Positions 1 to 7,265 of a stretch of 25,218 nucleotides of DNA are shown here, piece after piece. Within the stretch, counting starts at the first letter, position 1. The number at the start of each line of letters is the position of its first letter. Where the stretch lies: assembly GCA_016710525.1 (NCBI GenBank), contig JADJVQ010000094.1, forward strand, positions 1 to 25,218, written 5' to 3'. The stretch comes from Burkholderiaceae bacterium (lineage in GTDB: Bacteria; Pseudomonadota; Gammaproteobacteria; Burkholderiales; Burkholderiaceae_E). The notes under the pieces were generated by a model that was not told the origin of the DNA, made no database searches, and saw only the letters and a list, made by a program, of their open reading frames with translations. Both the position numbers and the translations under genes were made by a program.

Positions 1-495
1 TTTCTCGCCCTGAACCCCAATGGACACATTCCGGTGCTCGACGACGACGGCGTGATCGTCTGGGAATCGATGGCGATCAACCTGTACCTGGTGCGCAAGT
101 TCGGCGGCCCGCTGGCCCCGGCCAGCCTGGCCGAAGAGGCGCAGGCGCTGCGCTGGAGCTTCTGGGTCGTCACCGAATGCGACCGCGACGCGCTGGCGAT
201 GCTGTTTCACCGGCGGCTGATGCCGGCCGCGCGGCGCAATCCGGCGACGGCCGACCAGGCCGAACGCGCCCTTGCCCGGCCATTCGCCGTGCTCGATGCC
301 CAGTTGAGCGCGCGGCCCTATCTGGCGGGCGAACGATTCACGGTGGCCGATCTGAACGTCGCCTCGGTGCTGGCCTGGACCCAGGCAACCTCGGATCTTC
401 CCGGCCGGCATCCGGCTCTGGACCGGTGGCTGCGGGCCTGCCTGGAGAGGCCCGCCCAGCAGCGGGTGCAGGCGCTGGTGGGCGCGGAAAGTTAA
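1..495 (+). CDS. Glutathione S-transferase family protein (5' end missing)
   Basis: This is the C-terminal 164 codons of a cytosolic glutathione S-transferase, an enzyme that conjugates or transfers glutathione. The frame is open from the first base of the window, so the start lies outside it. The visible part holds the end of the thioredoxin-like domain: NPNGHIPVL with the cis-proline at visible residue 11, then the glutathione-binding Glu-Ser pair (ESMAI) at 22-23. An all-helical C-terminal domain follows, with the family motif FTVADLN in the helix that caps the fold. The substrate cannot be told, because the N-terminal catalytic Ser/Cys/Tyr region is missing. The gene ends in TAA, followed at once by a GC-rich hairpin. 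The family call is secure; the subfamily is unknown. Confidence 0.9.
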   Translation, partial: FLALNPNGHIPVLDDDGVIVWESMAINLYLVRKFGGPLAPASLAEEAQALRWSFWVVTECDRDALAMLFHRRLMPAARRNPATADQAERALARPFAVLDAQLSARPYLAGERFTVADLNVASVLAWTQATSDLPGRHPALDRWLRACLERPAQQRVQALVGAES

Positions 496-496
496 C

Positions 497-520
497 CGGG
501 CGGCATGATCGGCCCGCCCG
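497..520 (+). terminator. GC-rich hairpin after the GST gene
   Basis: A perfect 7-bp stem (CGGGCGG at 497-503 with CCGCCCG at 514-520) and a 10-base loop begins one base after the GST stop codon. No T-run follows, so it is at best a weak or factor-assisted terminator and may only protect the mRNA end. Confidence 0.3.
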
Positions 521-710
521 CCCGTGATCCGCTCGGGGAATTCGGAGTCGCACTTCGGACCTGGGTCGAGAAATGGTGAAGTGTCGCCCGGGGAAGAAAG
601 CACTTGGGGTGTGGGCATCGGACGCCCGAACCGCATCGAACTGATGTACGTCCCTGCATCGACTGGCCTACAGTAGCGGCGGCCCTTTCGACCGATCCTC
701 ACCGCACGCC

Positions 711-1487
711 ATGAACCGACTCCAGTCCGAGATCCGACGCCTTTATCTGCCGCGTGCCGCAGAGGACACCGACGCAGACGCCGCGAGCGTGATCGACGCA
801 CGCGGCGCCACCCGCGCGCTCGTGCTGGAGGTGGCCCGGCAGGCGGGCTGGGAAGCGGTCGACCGCACCTGGCGCGGCGTCCAGGCCGAACTGGAGCTCC
901 CGGCCCCCGCTGTGGCGGTCAATGGATGCGACGGCTTCCAGCTCTGGTTCTCGCTCGAGGAACCGGTCGGCACGCCCGACGCGCAGGCGTTTCTCGATGG
1001 CCTGCGCCGGCGATTCCTGGCCGACGTGGCAGCCGATCGCGTGCGCATGATGCCGTCGCAGGCGGTCGCGGCCTGCGTGGTGCACGCGAGGCCGGTGCCG
1101 GCGGAGCAGACACCGCCCGACCGCTGGTCCGCGTTCGTCGCGCCGGATCTGGCTGCCCTCTTCGTCGACACACCCTGGCTGGACTTCGCTCCGAGGAGCG
1201 ACGGCCAGGCCGATCTGCTCAGAAGCCTGAAGAGCATCGGGCGAGAGGCATTCGAGCTGGTGTCGGCACGGCTCGGTCAGGCGGCGCACCGCGCGCGTCC
1301 GCCCGGCACGGGATCGGCGAGTGCCGCCACAGGCTCGGCAAGCGCCGCAGCAGCGCGCCCGACCATGCCCTCTGATCCCGAAGCGTTCCTGCGGCAGGTC
1401 ATGCAGGACGACAGCGTGCCGCTCGCGCTGCGCATCGAGGCAGCCAGGGCGCTGCTGGCGCACGTGGGCGACCGACGCGCGAGGTGA
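711..1487 (+). CDS. Uncharacterised conserved-looking protein, 258 aa
   Basis: I do not recognise a named family with confidence. The protein has no signal peptide and no membrane segment, so it is probably cytoplasmic. Residues 1-190 look like one mixed alpha/beta domain, with a characteristic GFQLWFSLEEPV strand at about 75-86 that recalls the core strand of archaeo-eukaryotic primase-like folds; that resemblance is weak. An Ala/Ser/Gly-rich linker follows at about 205-225. The C-terminal segment at about 227-252 (DPEAFLRQVMQDD, then LRIEAARALL) resembles short helical tails seen in phage-derived and plasmid small proteins. The coding strand was chosen because this frame gives a coherent globular protein, while the equally long opposite frame is rich in Arg, His and Gly without pattern. 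It stands alone between the GST and MATE genes. Confidence 0.7.
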   Translation: MNRLQSEIRRLYLPRAAEDTDADAASVIDARGATRALVLEVARQAGWEAVDRTWRGVQAELELPAPAVAVNGCDGFQLWFSLEEPVGTPDAQAFLDGLRRRFLADVAADRVRMMPSQAVAACVVHARPVPAEQTPPDRWSAFVAPDLAALFVDTPWLDFAPRSDGQADLLRSLKSIGREAFELVSARLGQAAHRARPPGTGSASAATGSASAAAARPTMPSDPEAFLRQVMQDDSVPLALRIEAARALLAHVGDRRAR

Positions 1488-1598
1488 TTCGCGCCGACGA
1501 CCGCCGCGCGTGATGCCCCCGGGGGGCCCCGCGCGGGTGCGATCGGTTCGCGGATGTCATCGGCATGGGCGAGAGCGGCACGCAGGACTTCAAGCCGA

Positions 1599-3011
1599 CT
1601 ATTTCACCTTCGCCAGCATCGGCCCATAGCTGCGCCAGCCGCCCCATCGGTAATACGCATAGGCCAGCAAGCCGGAGCTCAGCGATCCAAACGGAAAGCT
1701 CCACCAGATCGCGGCCGGGCCCATCAGCGGCTGCAGCAGCAATGCAAACGGTACCCTGAACAGCCACATCGTTGCCGCGAACGTGAGGGCCGGCGCCAGC
1801 ATCGCGCCGTTGGCGCGGACCACCGCGAACAGGCCCAGGCTGACGGACAGCGCGATCCAGCCCCAGAGCGCGGTGCGGTTGATGGTCTGCGCAATCGCCA
1901 GCACCTCGCCGCCCTCGGGAATGAAGAGCAGCAGCACGATGTCGTCGAGCCCGAGGATCAGCAGGGTCGCCGCCGTGGCGCAGCCCAGGCTGAGCGCGCA
2001 GCCGCGCCAGGCGATCTTTTCGACCCGGTCCCAGCGGCCGGCGCCGATGTTGATGGCGGCCATCGCCGACATGGAGGCGGCCAGCGCGTTGGAGGGCATC
2101 TGCACATAACCCCAGAGCTGGGCGGCGCCGCTGTAGGCGGCCGCGGTCACCGCGCCCTGGGCGTTGACGACGCCCAGCAGCGTGAAGTACGCGCCCTGGA
2201 CGATGAAGGTCTCGGCCGCGGTCGGCAGCCCGCGGCGGATCAGCACACCCAGCAGCGCCGGCTCGGGCCTGAGCAGCCGCAATTGCGGCCCGTGCAGCGC
2301 GAGCGGCAGATTGTGCGAATAAATGTACGCGATCATCGCTCCCAGCGCGGCCATATTGGCGATCAGGTTGCCGATCGCGACCCCTGCGATGCCCAGGCGC
2401 GGCAGACCGAAGGCCCCGGTCAGCAGGATCGGCGACAGCAGCAGGCTCAGACCGATCCACAGCAGCGTGAAGCGGAACGGGGTCTTCGCGTCGCCGGTGT
2501 TGCGAAGCATGATCAGCATCACCACGAAGGTGAACAGGCTGGGCATGGTCAGGCAGGTCAGGCGCATGTAGGTGATCGAGTGCCCGAGCGCAGGCTGCGG
2601 GGTGCGCATCAGGCCCAGGATGTCGGGCGTGAAAACGAAGCCGATGCCGGCAATGATCACCGCCAGGCCGAACACGAATGTGATGGTGGTGCCGACCACG
2701 CGGGTCACCGACTTCAGGTCGCCGGCGCCCAGCGACTGGCCGATCGCCACTCCGCAGGCGCTACCCAGGCCGTTGGCCGCGCCCATCATCATCTGCGAGA
2801 AGAGATTCGCGGTGACGACGGCCGTGAGTGCGTTGGCGCCCAGCACATGACTGACCCAGATCGCGCCCCAGGTGGTGGTCAGCATGTGCAGCAGGTTGGT
2901 CGTCAGCAGCGGCAGTGCGAAGCGTGCCAGCGTGGGCGTGATGGCGCCGTCGATCAGCGGGCGAGCGTGTGAGCTTGAGTTCACCGGGGTCTGCACTGCA
3001 TTGACGTCCAA
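1599..3011 (-). CDS. MATE family multidrug/Na+ (H+) antiporter
   Basis: An integral inner-membrane exporter of the multidrug and toxic compound extrusion family, which couples cation influx to drug or metabolite efflux. The 470-residue length and about twelve hydrophobic segments in two similar halves fit the family. The N-terminal half opens with the usual pattern ITPTLARFALPLL near residue 24, and GQSLGAGD at about residue 90 matches the conserved loop of the first half. GAGRWDRVEKIAWRG is its counterpart in the second half. The start is uncertain: the longest frame begins with TTG and has no good ribosome binding site, and GTG codons at residues 6 and 10 are alternatives. The gene is divergent from the short-chain dehydrogenase at 3276 and convergent with the unknown gene at 711. 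The substrate is unknown. Confidence 0.93.
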   Translation of the reverse strand: MDVNAVQTPVNSSSHARPLIDGAITPTLARFALPLLTTNLLHMLTTTWGAIWVSHVLGANALTAVVTANLFSQMMMGAANGLGSACGVAIGQSLGAGDLKSVTRVVGTTITFVFGLAVIIAGIGFVFTPDILGLMRTPQPALGHSITYMRLTCLTMPSLFTFVVMLIMLRNTGDAKTPFRFTLLWIGLSLLLSPILLTGAFGLPRLGIAGVAIGNLIANMAALGAMIAYIYSHNLPLALHGPQLRLLRPEPALLGVLIRRGLPTAAETFIVQGAYFTLLGVVNAQGAVTAAAYSGAAQLWGYVQMPSNALAASMSAMAAINIGAGRWDRVEKIAWRGCALSLGCATAATLLILGLDDIVLLLFIPEGGEVLAIAQTINRTALWGWIALSVSLGLFAVVRANGAMLAPALTFAATMWLFRVPFALLLQPLMGPAAIWWSFPFGSLSSGLLAYAYYRWGGWRSYGPMLAKVK

Positions 3012-3275
3012 TCTGAAGGTACGCGAAGCGAGGATGCCAGCAGGGGCCGCTTCGCGACACGGTGACTATACCGACCGAACCAACCCCACCCAAGGAAGCG
3101 CCAATGAACTCGTTCGCCAATGTCCTCGCCCCGTCGCTCCCGTCCTGGTCGCCGCTCCTGCCGCGCCTCCATGATCGCGCGCATTGGTGTAAAAGCGATC
3201 CACCCGCCGTCGGCCGATTTCCGAGGGCACGACGAAACGAGCGCCTCCCCGGGGGCAACAACGGAGCGAACGAGA

Positions 3276-4070
3276 ATGGAACTCAAGGACAGAGTCTGTG
3301 TGATCACCGGCGGCAGCGGCGGCATCGGCCGCGCCATGGCCAGGGCCTTCCTCGCCGAAGGCGCGAAAGCAGTGGTGCTCGCCGATCTGAGTGCCGATGC
3401 GGTTCAGTCGGCAGCCCGAGAGATCGGCTGCGAGGGCGTCGCCTGCGACGTCACCCGTGAGGCCGACATCCAGCGGCTGGTCGGCGATACCCTGGCCCGG
3501 CATGGCCGGATCGATCTCTTCTGCTCGAACGCTGGCGCCGGCGGCAAAGGCGTGCTGACCGATGCGAGCAATACGGTCTGGCAGGCGCAGTGGGAGCTGC
3601 ACGTGATGGCGCACCTCTACGCGGCCCGCGCGGTGCTGCCATCGATGCTGGCCCGCAAGGAAGGTTATCTGCTGAACACCGCCTCGGCGGCCGGGCTGCT
3701 GGCCGCCCTGGGTTCAGGGCCCTATACGGTGAGCAAGTCCGCGGCGGTGAAGCTCGCCGAGTTCCTGTCGATCACCCACGGCGACGACGGCATCCGGGTC
3801 TCGGTGCTGTGTCCGCAGGGTGTGAACACCGCGATGGCGCCCAGGAGCCTGGGTGATGGACAGACCGATGGGATCATCGAAGCCGATGCCTTGGCCCGGG
3901 TGGTGGTGGAGGCCATCCGCGCCGAGCGCTTCTACGTGCTGCCGCACCCGGAGGTGGAGGAGTACGTCCGGCGCAAGGGCGACAACATCGAGCGCTGGCT
4001 GCGCGGCATGCGCCGGCTGCGCCAGAAGACAGTGGCGCTGGTAGCCGCGGCCACCGGCAGCAAGTCGTAG
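3276..4070 (+). CDS. SDR family NAD(P)-dependent oxidoreductase
   Basis: A classical short-chain dehydrogenase/reductase of 264 residues, predicted to oxidise or reduce an alcohol/ketone pair with NAD(P) in the cytoplasm. It shows the Rossmann motif TGGSGGIG at 11-18, an acidic residue after strand 2 (LADLS, about 37) that favours NAD over NADP, CDVT at 58-61, NAG at 85-87, and the catalytic Ser137, Tyr150 and Lys154. The ATG at 3276 was chosen because it places the Rossmann strand at the usual distance and has GGAG about nine bases upstream; an in-frame extension to 3120 is open but reads as non-conserved sequence. The C-terminus after residue 225 is Arg/Lys-rich and slightly long. The substrate is not evident. 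It is convergent with a second, only distantly similar SDR. Confidence 0.92.
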   Translation: MELKDRVCVITGGSGGIGRAMARAFLAEGAKAVVLADLSADAVQSAAREIGCEGVACDVTREADIQRLVGDTLARHGRIDLFCSNAGAGGKGVLTDASNTVWQAQWELHVMAHLYAARAVLPSMLARKEGYLLNTASAAGLLAALGSGPYTVSKSAAVKLAEFLSITHGDDGIRVSVLCPQGVNTAMAPRSLGDGQTDGIIEADALARVVVEAIRAERFYVLPHPEVEEYVRRKGDNIERWLRGMRRLRQKTVALVAAATGSKS

Positions 4071-4097
4071 CAACCTGGGTCGCGGCGCGCCGGGCCC

Positions 4098-4120
4098 GTC
4101 CTCGTCGCCGCAACGAGGAC
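4098..4120. terminator. Hairpin between convergent SDR genes
   Basis: A perfect 8-bp stem (GTCCTCGT paired with ACGAGGAC) and a 7-base loop lies midway in the 69-base gap between two convergent genes. It has no T-run on either strand. Position and symmetry suggest a two-way transcript end, but the call rests on structure alone. Confidence 0.4.
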
Positions 4121-4139
4121 ACCGGCGCCTGAGGCCTGC

Positions 4140-4919
4140 CTACGCCCGCATATGCGAACCGCCGCACACCGTCAGCGCCTGCCCGGTGATGTAGCGGCTG
4201 GCATCCGAACCCAGAAACACGGCGATGCCCTTGAAGTCGTCCGCCTCACCCAGCCGGCGCAGCGGAATCTGCGTGGCCGCCCGCTTCTCGGCTTCCGGAT
4301 TGTTCCACAGCGCCTCGGCGAAATCGGTGCGGATCAGGCCCGGGCAGATCGCGTTGACGCGCACGCCCTGCGGCCCGAATTCGGCGGCCAGGTTGCGGGC
4401 CAGGCCGATGACCGCCACCTTCGAGATCGCATAGGCACCCAGCGTCGTGGACGCGCCGTGGGCTCCGACACTGGAGGTGAACATGATCGAACCCTTGCCC
4501 TTGGCGATCATGTCGGGAATGACCATTTGCGCCAGCCACAGGTTCGACTTGACGTTGGTGGACATGATCTTGTCGTAGGCGTCATCGGGGATCTTCATCA
4601 TCGACCCGTAGAACGGGTTGATGCCCGCATTGCCGACCACGATGTCGATCGTGCCGAGCTTCTCCTTCGTGGCGTTCACCAGCTCCTGGAGCTGTTCCTT
4701 GTAGCCCGCGTTACAGGCCATCGCGAACGCGCGTTCAGCGCCGCAACGATCATTGATCTCCCTGGCCGCTGCCTCGCACTGGTCGAGCTTGCGGCTGGAG
4801 ATCATCACCTTCGCGCCGTGTTCGGCCAGGCCGGTGGCCATGGCCTTGCCCATGCCCTTGGAAGCGCCCGTCAGCAAGGCCACCTTGCCGGTGAGGTCGA
4901 ACATTTCGGTTTGAATCAT
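4140..4919 (-). CDS. SDR family oxidoreductase
   Basis: A second classical short-chain dehydrogenase, 259 residues. Motifs seen are TGASKGMG at 17-24, an SSRK tetrad at 41-44 after strand 2 whose Arg/Lys favours NADP, NAG at 97-99, and the catalytic Ser150, Tyr163 and Lys167. The C-terminal segment with GSDASRYITGQ and VCGG is typical of the 3-oxoacyl-ACP reductase/dehydrogenase-like subgroup. The ATG at 4919 has AGGAGA six bases upstream, which decides the start. The frame stays open upstream to 5144 and beyond, but that part is a remnant of an unrelated gene (see 5037-5177). The next gene upstream on the same strand is a LysR regulator; whether they are co-transcribed is unclear. The substrate is unknown. 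Confidence 0.92.
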   Translation of the reverse strand: MIQTEMFDLTGKVALLTGASKGMGKAMATGLAEHGAKVMISSRKLDQCEAAAREINDRCGAERAFAMACNAGYKEQLQELVNATKEKLGTIDIVVGNAGINPFYGSMMKIPDDAYDKIMSTNVKSNLWLAQMVIPDMIAKGKGSIMFTSSVGAHGASTTLGAYAISKVAVIGLARNLAAEFGPQGVRVNAICPGLIRTDFAEALWNNPEAEKRAATQIPLRRLGEADDFKGIAVFLGSDASRYITGQALTVCGGSHMRA

Positions 4920-4925
4920 CGCTTG

Positions 4926-4931
4926 TCTCCT
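4926..4931 (-). promoter_or_regulatory. Ribosome binding site fixing the SDR start
   Basis: AGGAGA on the minus strand, six bases before the ATG at 4919. It settles the start of this SDR against the much longer open frame that begins at 5144, which has no such site. Confidence 0.75.
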
Positions 4932-5036
4932 GTGGGTGTTGAACCGCCCCGGCCCCTGCACAGGCGGTCTGGATCGCATCAGGCCGTCGGGGCCGCATGC
5001 GCAGGTGACGAAGGTACTGCAGATCGCCACCGACGG

Positions 5037-5177
5037 CATGAACTCGACCGCCAGCAATTTGGAGCCCGGATTCACAAAGTCCTTACCGGCGCACTTGGGT
5101 GCGGTGCCATGGGTGGCCTCGAAGCAGGCCACCGAGTCGCTCATATGGGCGCCCGGCGCAATGCCGATGCCGCTCAG
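5037..5177 (-). pseudogene. icd: Remnant of an isocitrate dehydrogenase gene
   Basis: About 47 codons of an isocitrate/isopropylmalate dehydrogenase family gene survive in the gap between the SDR and LysR genes. The translation contains SGIGIAPGA followed by FEATHGTAPK, then AGKD and VNPGS, in the order and spacing of the coenzyme-binding region of isocitrate dehydrogenase. In E. coli Icd the matching loop HGTAPKYAG binds NADP; here the Tyr is Cys while the Lys is kept. Similarity stops after LLAVEFM, and nothing of the usual C-terminal ~70 residues or of the N-terminal ~330 is seen. The remnant abuts the LysR gene and supplies its TGA stop. It has no start codon context of its own and is surely non-functional as an enzyme. 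Confidence 0.85.
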
Positions 5178-6091
5178 CCGCCCCGCCCGCGTGCGCCAGT
5201 GCCCCTCGCCGCCTCGCCGGCAATCAGCGCATACAGTGCGGCCGCGGCCGGCGACATCGAAGCGCCGGCCCGGGTCAGCAGCACGAACGTGCGGGTGACC
5301 GGCGGATCGGTCAGCGCGACGACGCGCAGCTTGGGATAGGCGCCGTCCTGCAGTGCCAGGCTGGGCACCACCGCCGCCGCCACGCCCTGCGCCACCAGCC
5401 CGACAGCGGTCGAACTGCGCTGCACCTCGTAGAACGCATTCAGGCCCAGGCTGGCATCACCCAGTGCCCGGTCGAGCACCGGACGATTGCTGCTGCCCAC
5501 GCCGGGCAGGATCAGCGGATGACGGCCCAACTGGCGCCAGCCGAGCCGCTTGCGGCCTGCCAGCGGATGATCGTCGCGGCAGATCAGCACGAACCGGTCG
5601 TGCAGCAAGGGCAGGCTGAGCAGATCCGCGTGGTGCTGGCCCGCGACATTGATGCCGAACTCGGCCTCGCGCGTGAGCACCGCCTGCTCGACGCCCGATG
5701 ACGCGTGGTCGAGCACCTTGATTCGATTGTTGGGGTGACGCGCCGAATAGGCCTGGATGATGCGCGGCAGGTACTGGACACCGACCGTGGGCACGCAGGC
5801 CAGCGTGACATCGCCGCGCTGCGCCTTGCCGGTTTCGCGGATCTCGGTCAGCGCCGCGGCCAGATCGGTGAGCAGCCGGCGCGCCTGCGGCAGGAAGTTT
5901 TCGCCGAGCCGGGTCAGCGCGACCGAGCGCGTCGTACGCTCGACCAGGCGAACGCCCAGGAAGGATTCCAGATTCTGCAGTCGCCGGCTCAGTGCCGTCT
6001 GACTGATGCTCAAGGTGGCCGCGGCCCGATGAAAGGACAGCGCGTCGGCGAGCGCGACGAAGGCTTGGACTCCCAGCATGTCGATTTTCAT
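5174..6091 (-). CDS. LysR family transcriptional regulator
   Basis: A 305-residue LysR-type regulator, a DNA-binding protein that usually activates a neighbouring catabolic gene in response to a small organic effector. Residues 1-65 form the winged helix-turn-helix domain (FVALADALSFHRAAATL, then SQTALSRRLQNLE, then RTTRSVALTRLG). Residues about 92-295 form the periplasmic-binding-protein-like effector domain. The ATG at 6091 gives the normal N-terminus. It is divergent from the D-2-hydroxyacid dehydrogenase gene, the common layout for a LysR regulator and its target, and paired inverted repeats lie just upstream of its start. The last dozen residues (Gly/Arg-rich) are read at the junction with the isocitrate dehydrogenase remnant, so the natural C-terminus may have been altered. 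Confidence 0.93.
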   Translation of the reverse strand: MKIDMLGVQAFVALADALSFHRAAATLSISQTALSRRLQNLESFLGVRLVERTTRSVALTRLGENFLPQARRLLTDLAAALTEIRETGKAQRGDVTLACVPTVGVQYLPRIIQAYSARHPNNRIKVLDHASSGVEQAVLTREAEFGINVAGQHHADLLSLPLLHDRFVLICRDDHPLAGRKRLGWRQLGRHPLILPGVGSSNRPVLDRALGDASLGLNAFYEVQRSSTAVGLVAQGVAAAVVPSLALQDGAYPKLRVVALTDPPVTRTFVLLTRAGASMSPAAAALYALIAGEAARGTGARGRGG

Positions 6092-6092
6092 G

Positions 6093-6125
6093 ATGAATTT
6101 GCATCAATTCCTGCAATAAATTCAT
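6093..6125. promoter_or_regulatory. Nested inverted repeats, candidate LysR operator
   Basis: An 8-bp perfect inverted repeat (ATGAATTT and AAATTCAT, 17 bases apart) encloses a second one (TTGCA and TGCAA, 8 bases apart). The stretch is AT-rich in a GC-rich surrounding. It starts one base upstream of the lysR start codon, in the divergent region shared with the hydroxyacid dehydrogenase gene. LysR proteins bind interrupted dyads in such regions and often repress their own gene, so an autoregulatory operator is the natural reading. Binding is inferred, not shown. Confidence 0.5.
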
Positions 6126-6257
6126 TTTACTCACCGCGATGCGTGGCACAAGATTGCTGCTGTCCGGCCGCACGGGCACCGTGTCGCGGGCGGTCCTCGC
6201 GGGCCGTCCGCGCGGGCGCTGCCGTGCTCTGCTCCGCCTGCCCCCAGAGAGCCAACC

Positions 6258-7262
6258 ATGAAGATCACGATCCTCGACGACTACTTTGACTCGCTGCGCG
6301 CCCTGCCCTGCTTCGCCAGGCTGGCCGGCCACGAAGTGACGATCTGGAACGACCATGTCCAGGACGTGGACGCGCTGGCCGAACGCCTGGCCGACACCGA
6401 AGTGCTGGTGCTTTTCCGGGAGCGCACCCAGGTGCGCGCGGCCTTGCTCGAACGACTGCCGCGGCTGCGCCTGATCAGCCAGCGCAGTGTCTACCCGCAC
6501 ATCGACATCGACGCGTGCACCCGCCTGGGCATCATCGTGTCCTCCGACCAGCACGCCGGCACGCCCTCGTACGCGGCCGCCGAACTGAGCTTCGCCCTGA
6601 TGCTGGCCGCCATGCGCCAGATCCCGCAGCAGATGCAGTCGCTTCGCGACGGCCGCTGGCAGTCGGGGGTCGGCCACAGCGCGCGCGGCAAGACGCTGGG
6701 CATCTTCGGCTATGGCCGGATCGGACGCGCGGTCGCCGCGTATGGCAAGGCGTTCGACATGAACATCCTGGTCTGGTCCAGCGAGGCCTCGCGCGAACGC
6801 GCCATCGCCGACGGGTTCGCGACCGCGCCCGACCAGGCCCGATTCTTCGAAGCCTGCGACGTGGTCTCGCTGCACCTGCGGCTGTACCCGAGCACACGCG
6901 GGGTCGTGCGTGCAGCGGACCTCGCCCGGATGAAGCCCGGTTCGCTGCTGGTCAATACCAGCCGCGCCGGGCTGATCGAGCCCGGCGCGCTGGTGGCCGC
7001 CCTGCAGGCCGGCCGCCCCGGCATGGCCGCCGTCGACGTGTTCGACACCGAACCGCTCACCGATCCCGCAGACCCGCTGCTGACGATGCCCAATGTCATT
7101 TGCACGCCGCACATCGGTTACGTGACCCACGACGAGTACGAGTTGCAGTTCACCGACATCTTCGACCAGATCGTGGCCTACGCGGCGGGGGCGCCGATCA
7201 ACGTCGTCAATCCGGCGGTCCTCGCGCACCGATCGGTCACGCCAACGCACCCAGGAGCCTGA
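6258..7262 (+). CDS. D-2-hydroxyacid dehydrogenase family protein
   Basis: A 334-residue NAD(P)-dependent D-2-hydroxyacid dehydrogenase, which interconverts 2-oxoacids and D-2-hydroxyacids. The coenzyme motif GYGRIG is at 151-156, and the catalytic triad is Arg236 (NTSRAG), Glu265 (VFDTEPL) and His285 (CTPHIG). The N-terminal substrate domain and the closing helix in the C-terminal part are both present, so the protein looks complete. This sequence type resembles the phosphoglycerate dehydrogenase/hydroxypyruvate reductase branch, but the substrate cannot be read from it. Its stop lies three bases before the tam start, pointing to one transcript. The divergent LysR gene is the likely regulator. 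An AGAGAG sequence a few bases upstream of the ATG may serve for ribosome binding. Confidence 0.93.
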   Translation: MKITILDDYFDSLRALPCFARLAGHEVTIWNDHVQDVDALAERLADTEVLVLFRERTQVRAALLERLPRLRLISQRSVYPHIDIDACTRLGIIVSSDQHAGTPSYAAAELSFALMLAAMRQIPQQMQSLRDGRWQSGVGHSARGKTLGIFGYGRIGRAVAAYGKAFDMNILVWSSEASRERAIADGFATAPDQARFFEACDVVSLHLRLYPSTRGVVRAADLARMKPGSLLVNTSRAGLIEPGALVAALQAGRPGMAAVDVFDTEPLTDPADPLLTMPNVICTPHIGYVTHDEYELQFTDIFDQIVAYAAGAPINVVNPAVLAHRSVTPTHPGA

Positions 7263-7265
7263 GCC

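Noticed and set aside
1510..1540. GC-only palindromes between the convergent unknown and MATE genes as a terminator
   Set aside because: They are short runs of C and G with no T-run, and such strings are expected by chance at this base composition.
4920..5144. An N-terminal extension making a 334-residue SDR
   Set aside because: The extension is the isocitrate dehydrogenase remnant and has no ribosome binding site, whereas AGGAGA stands before the ATG at 4919.
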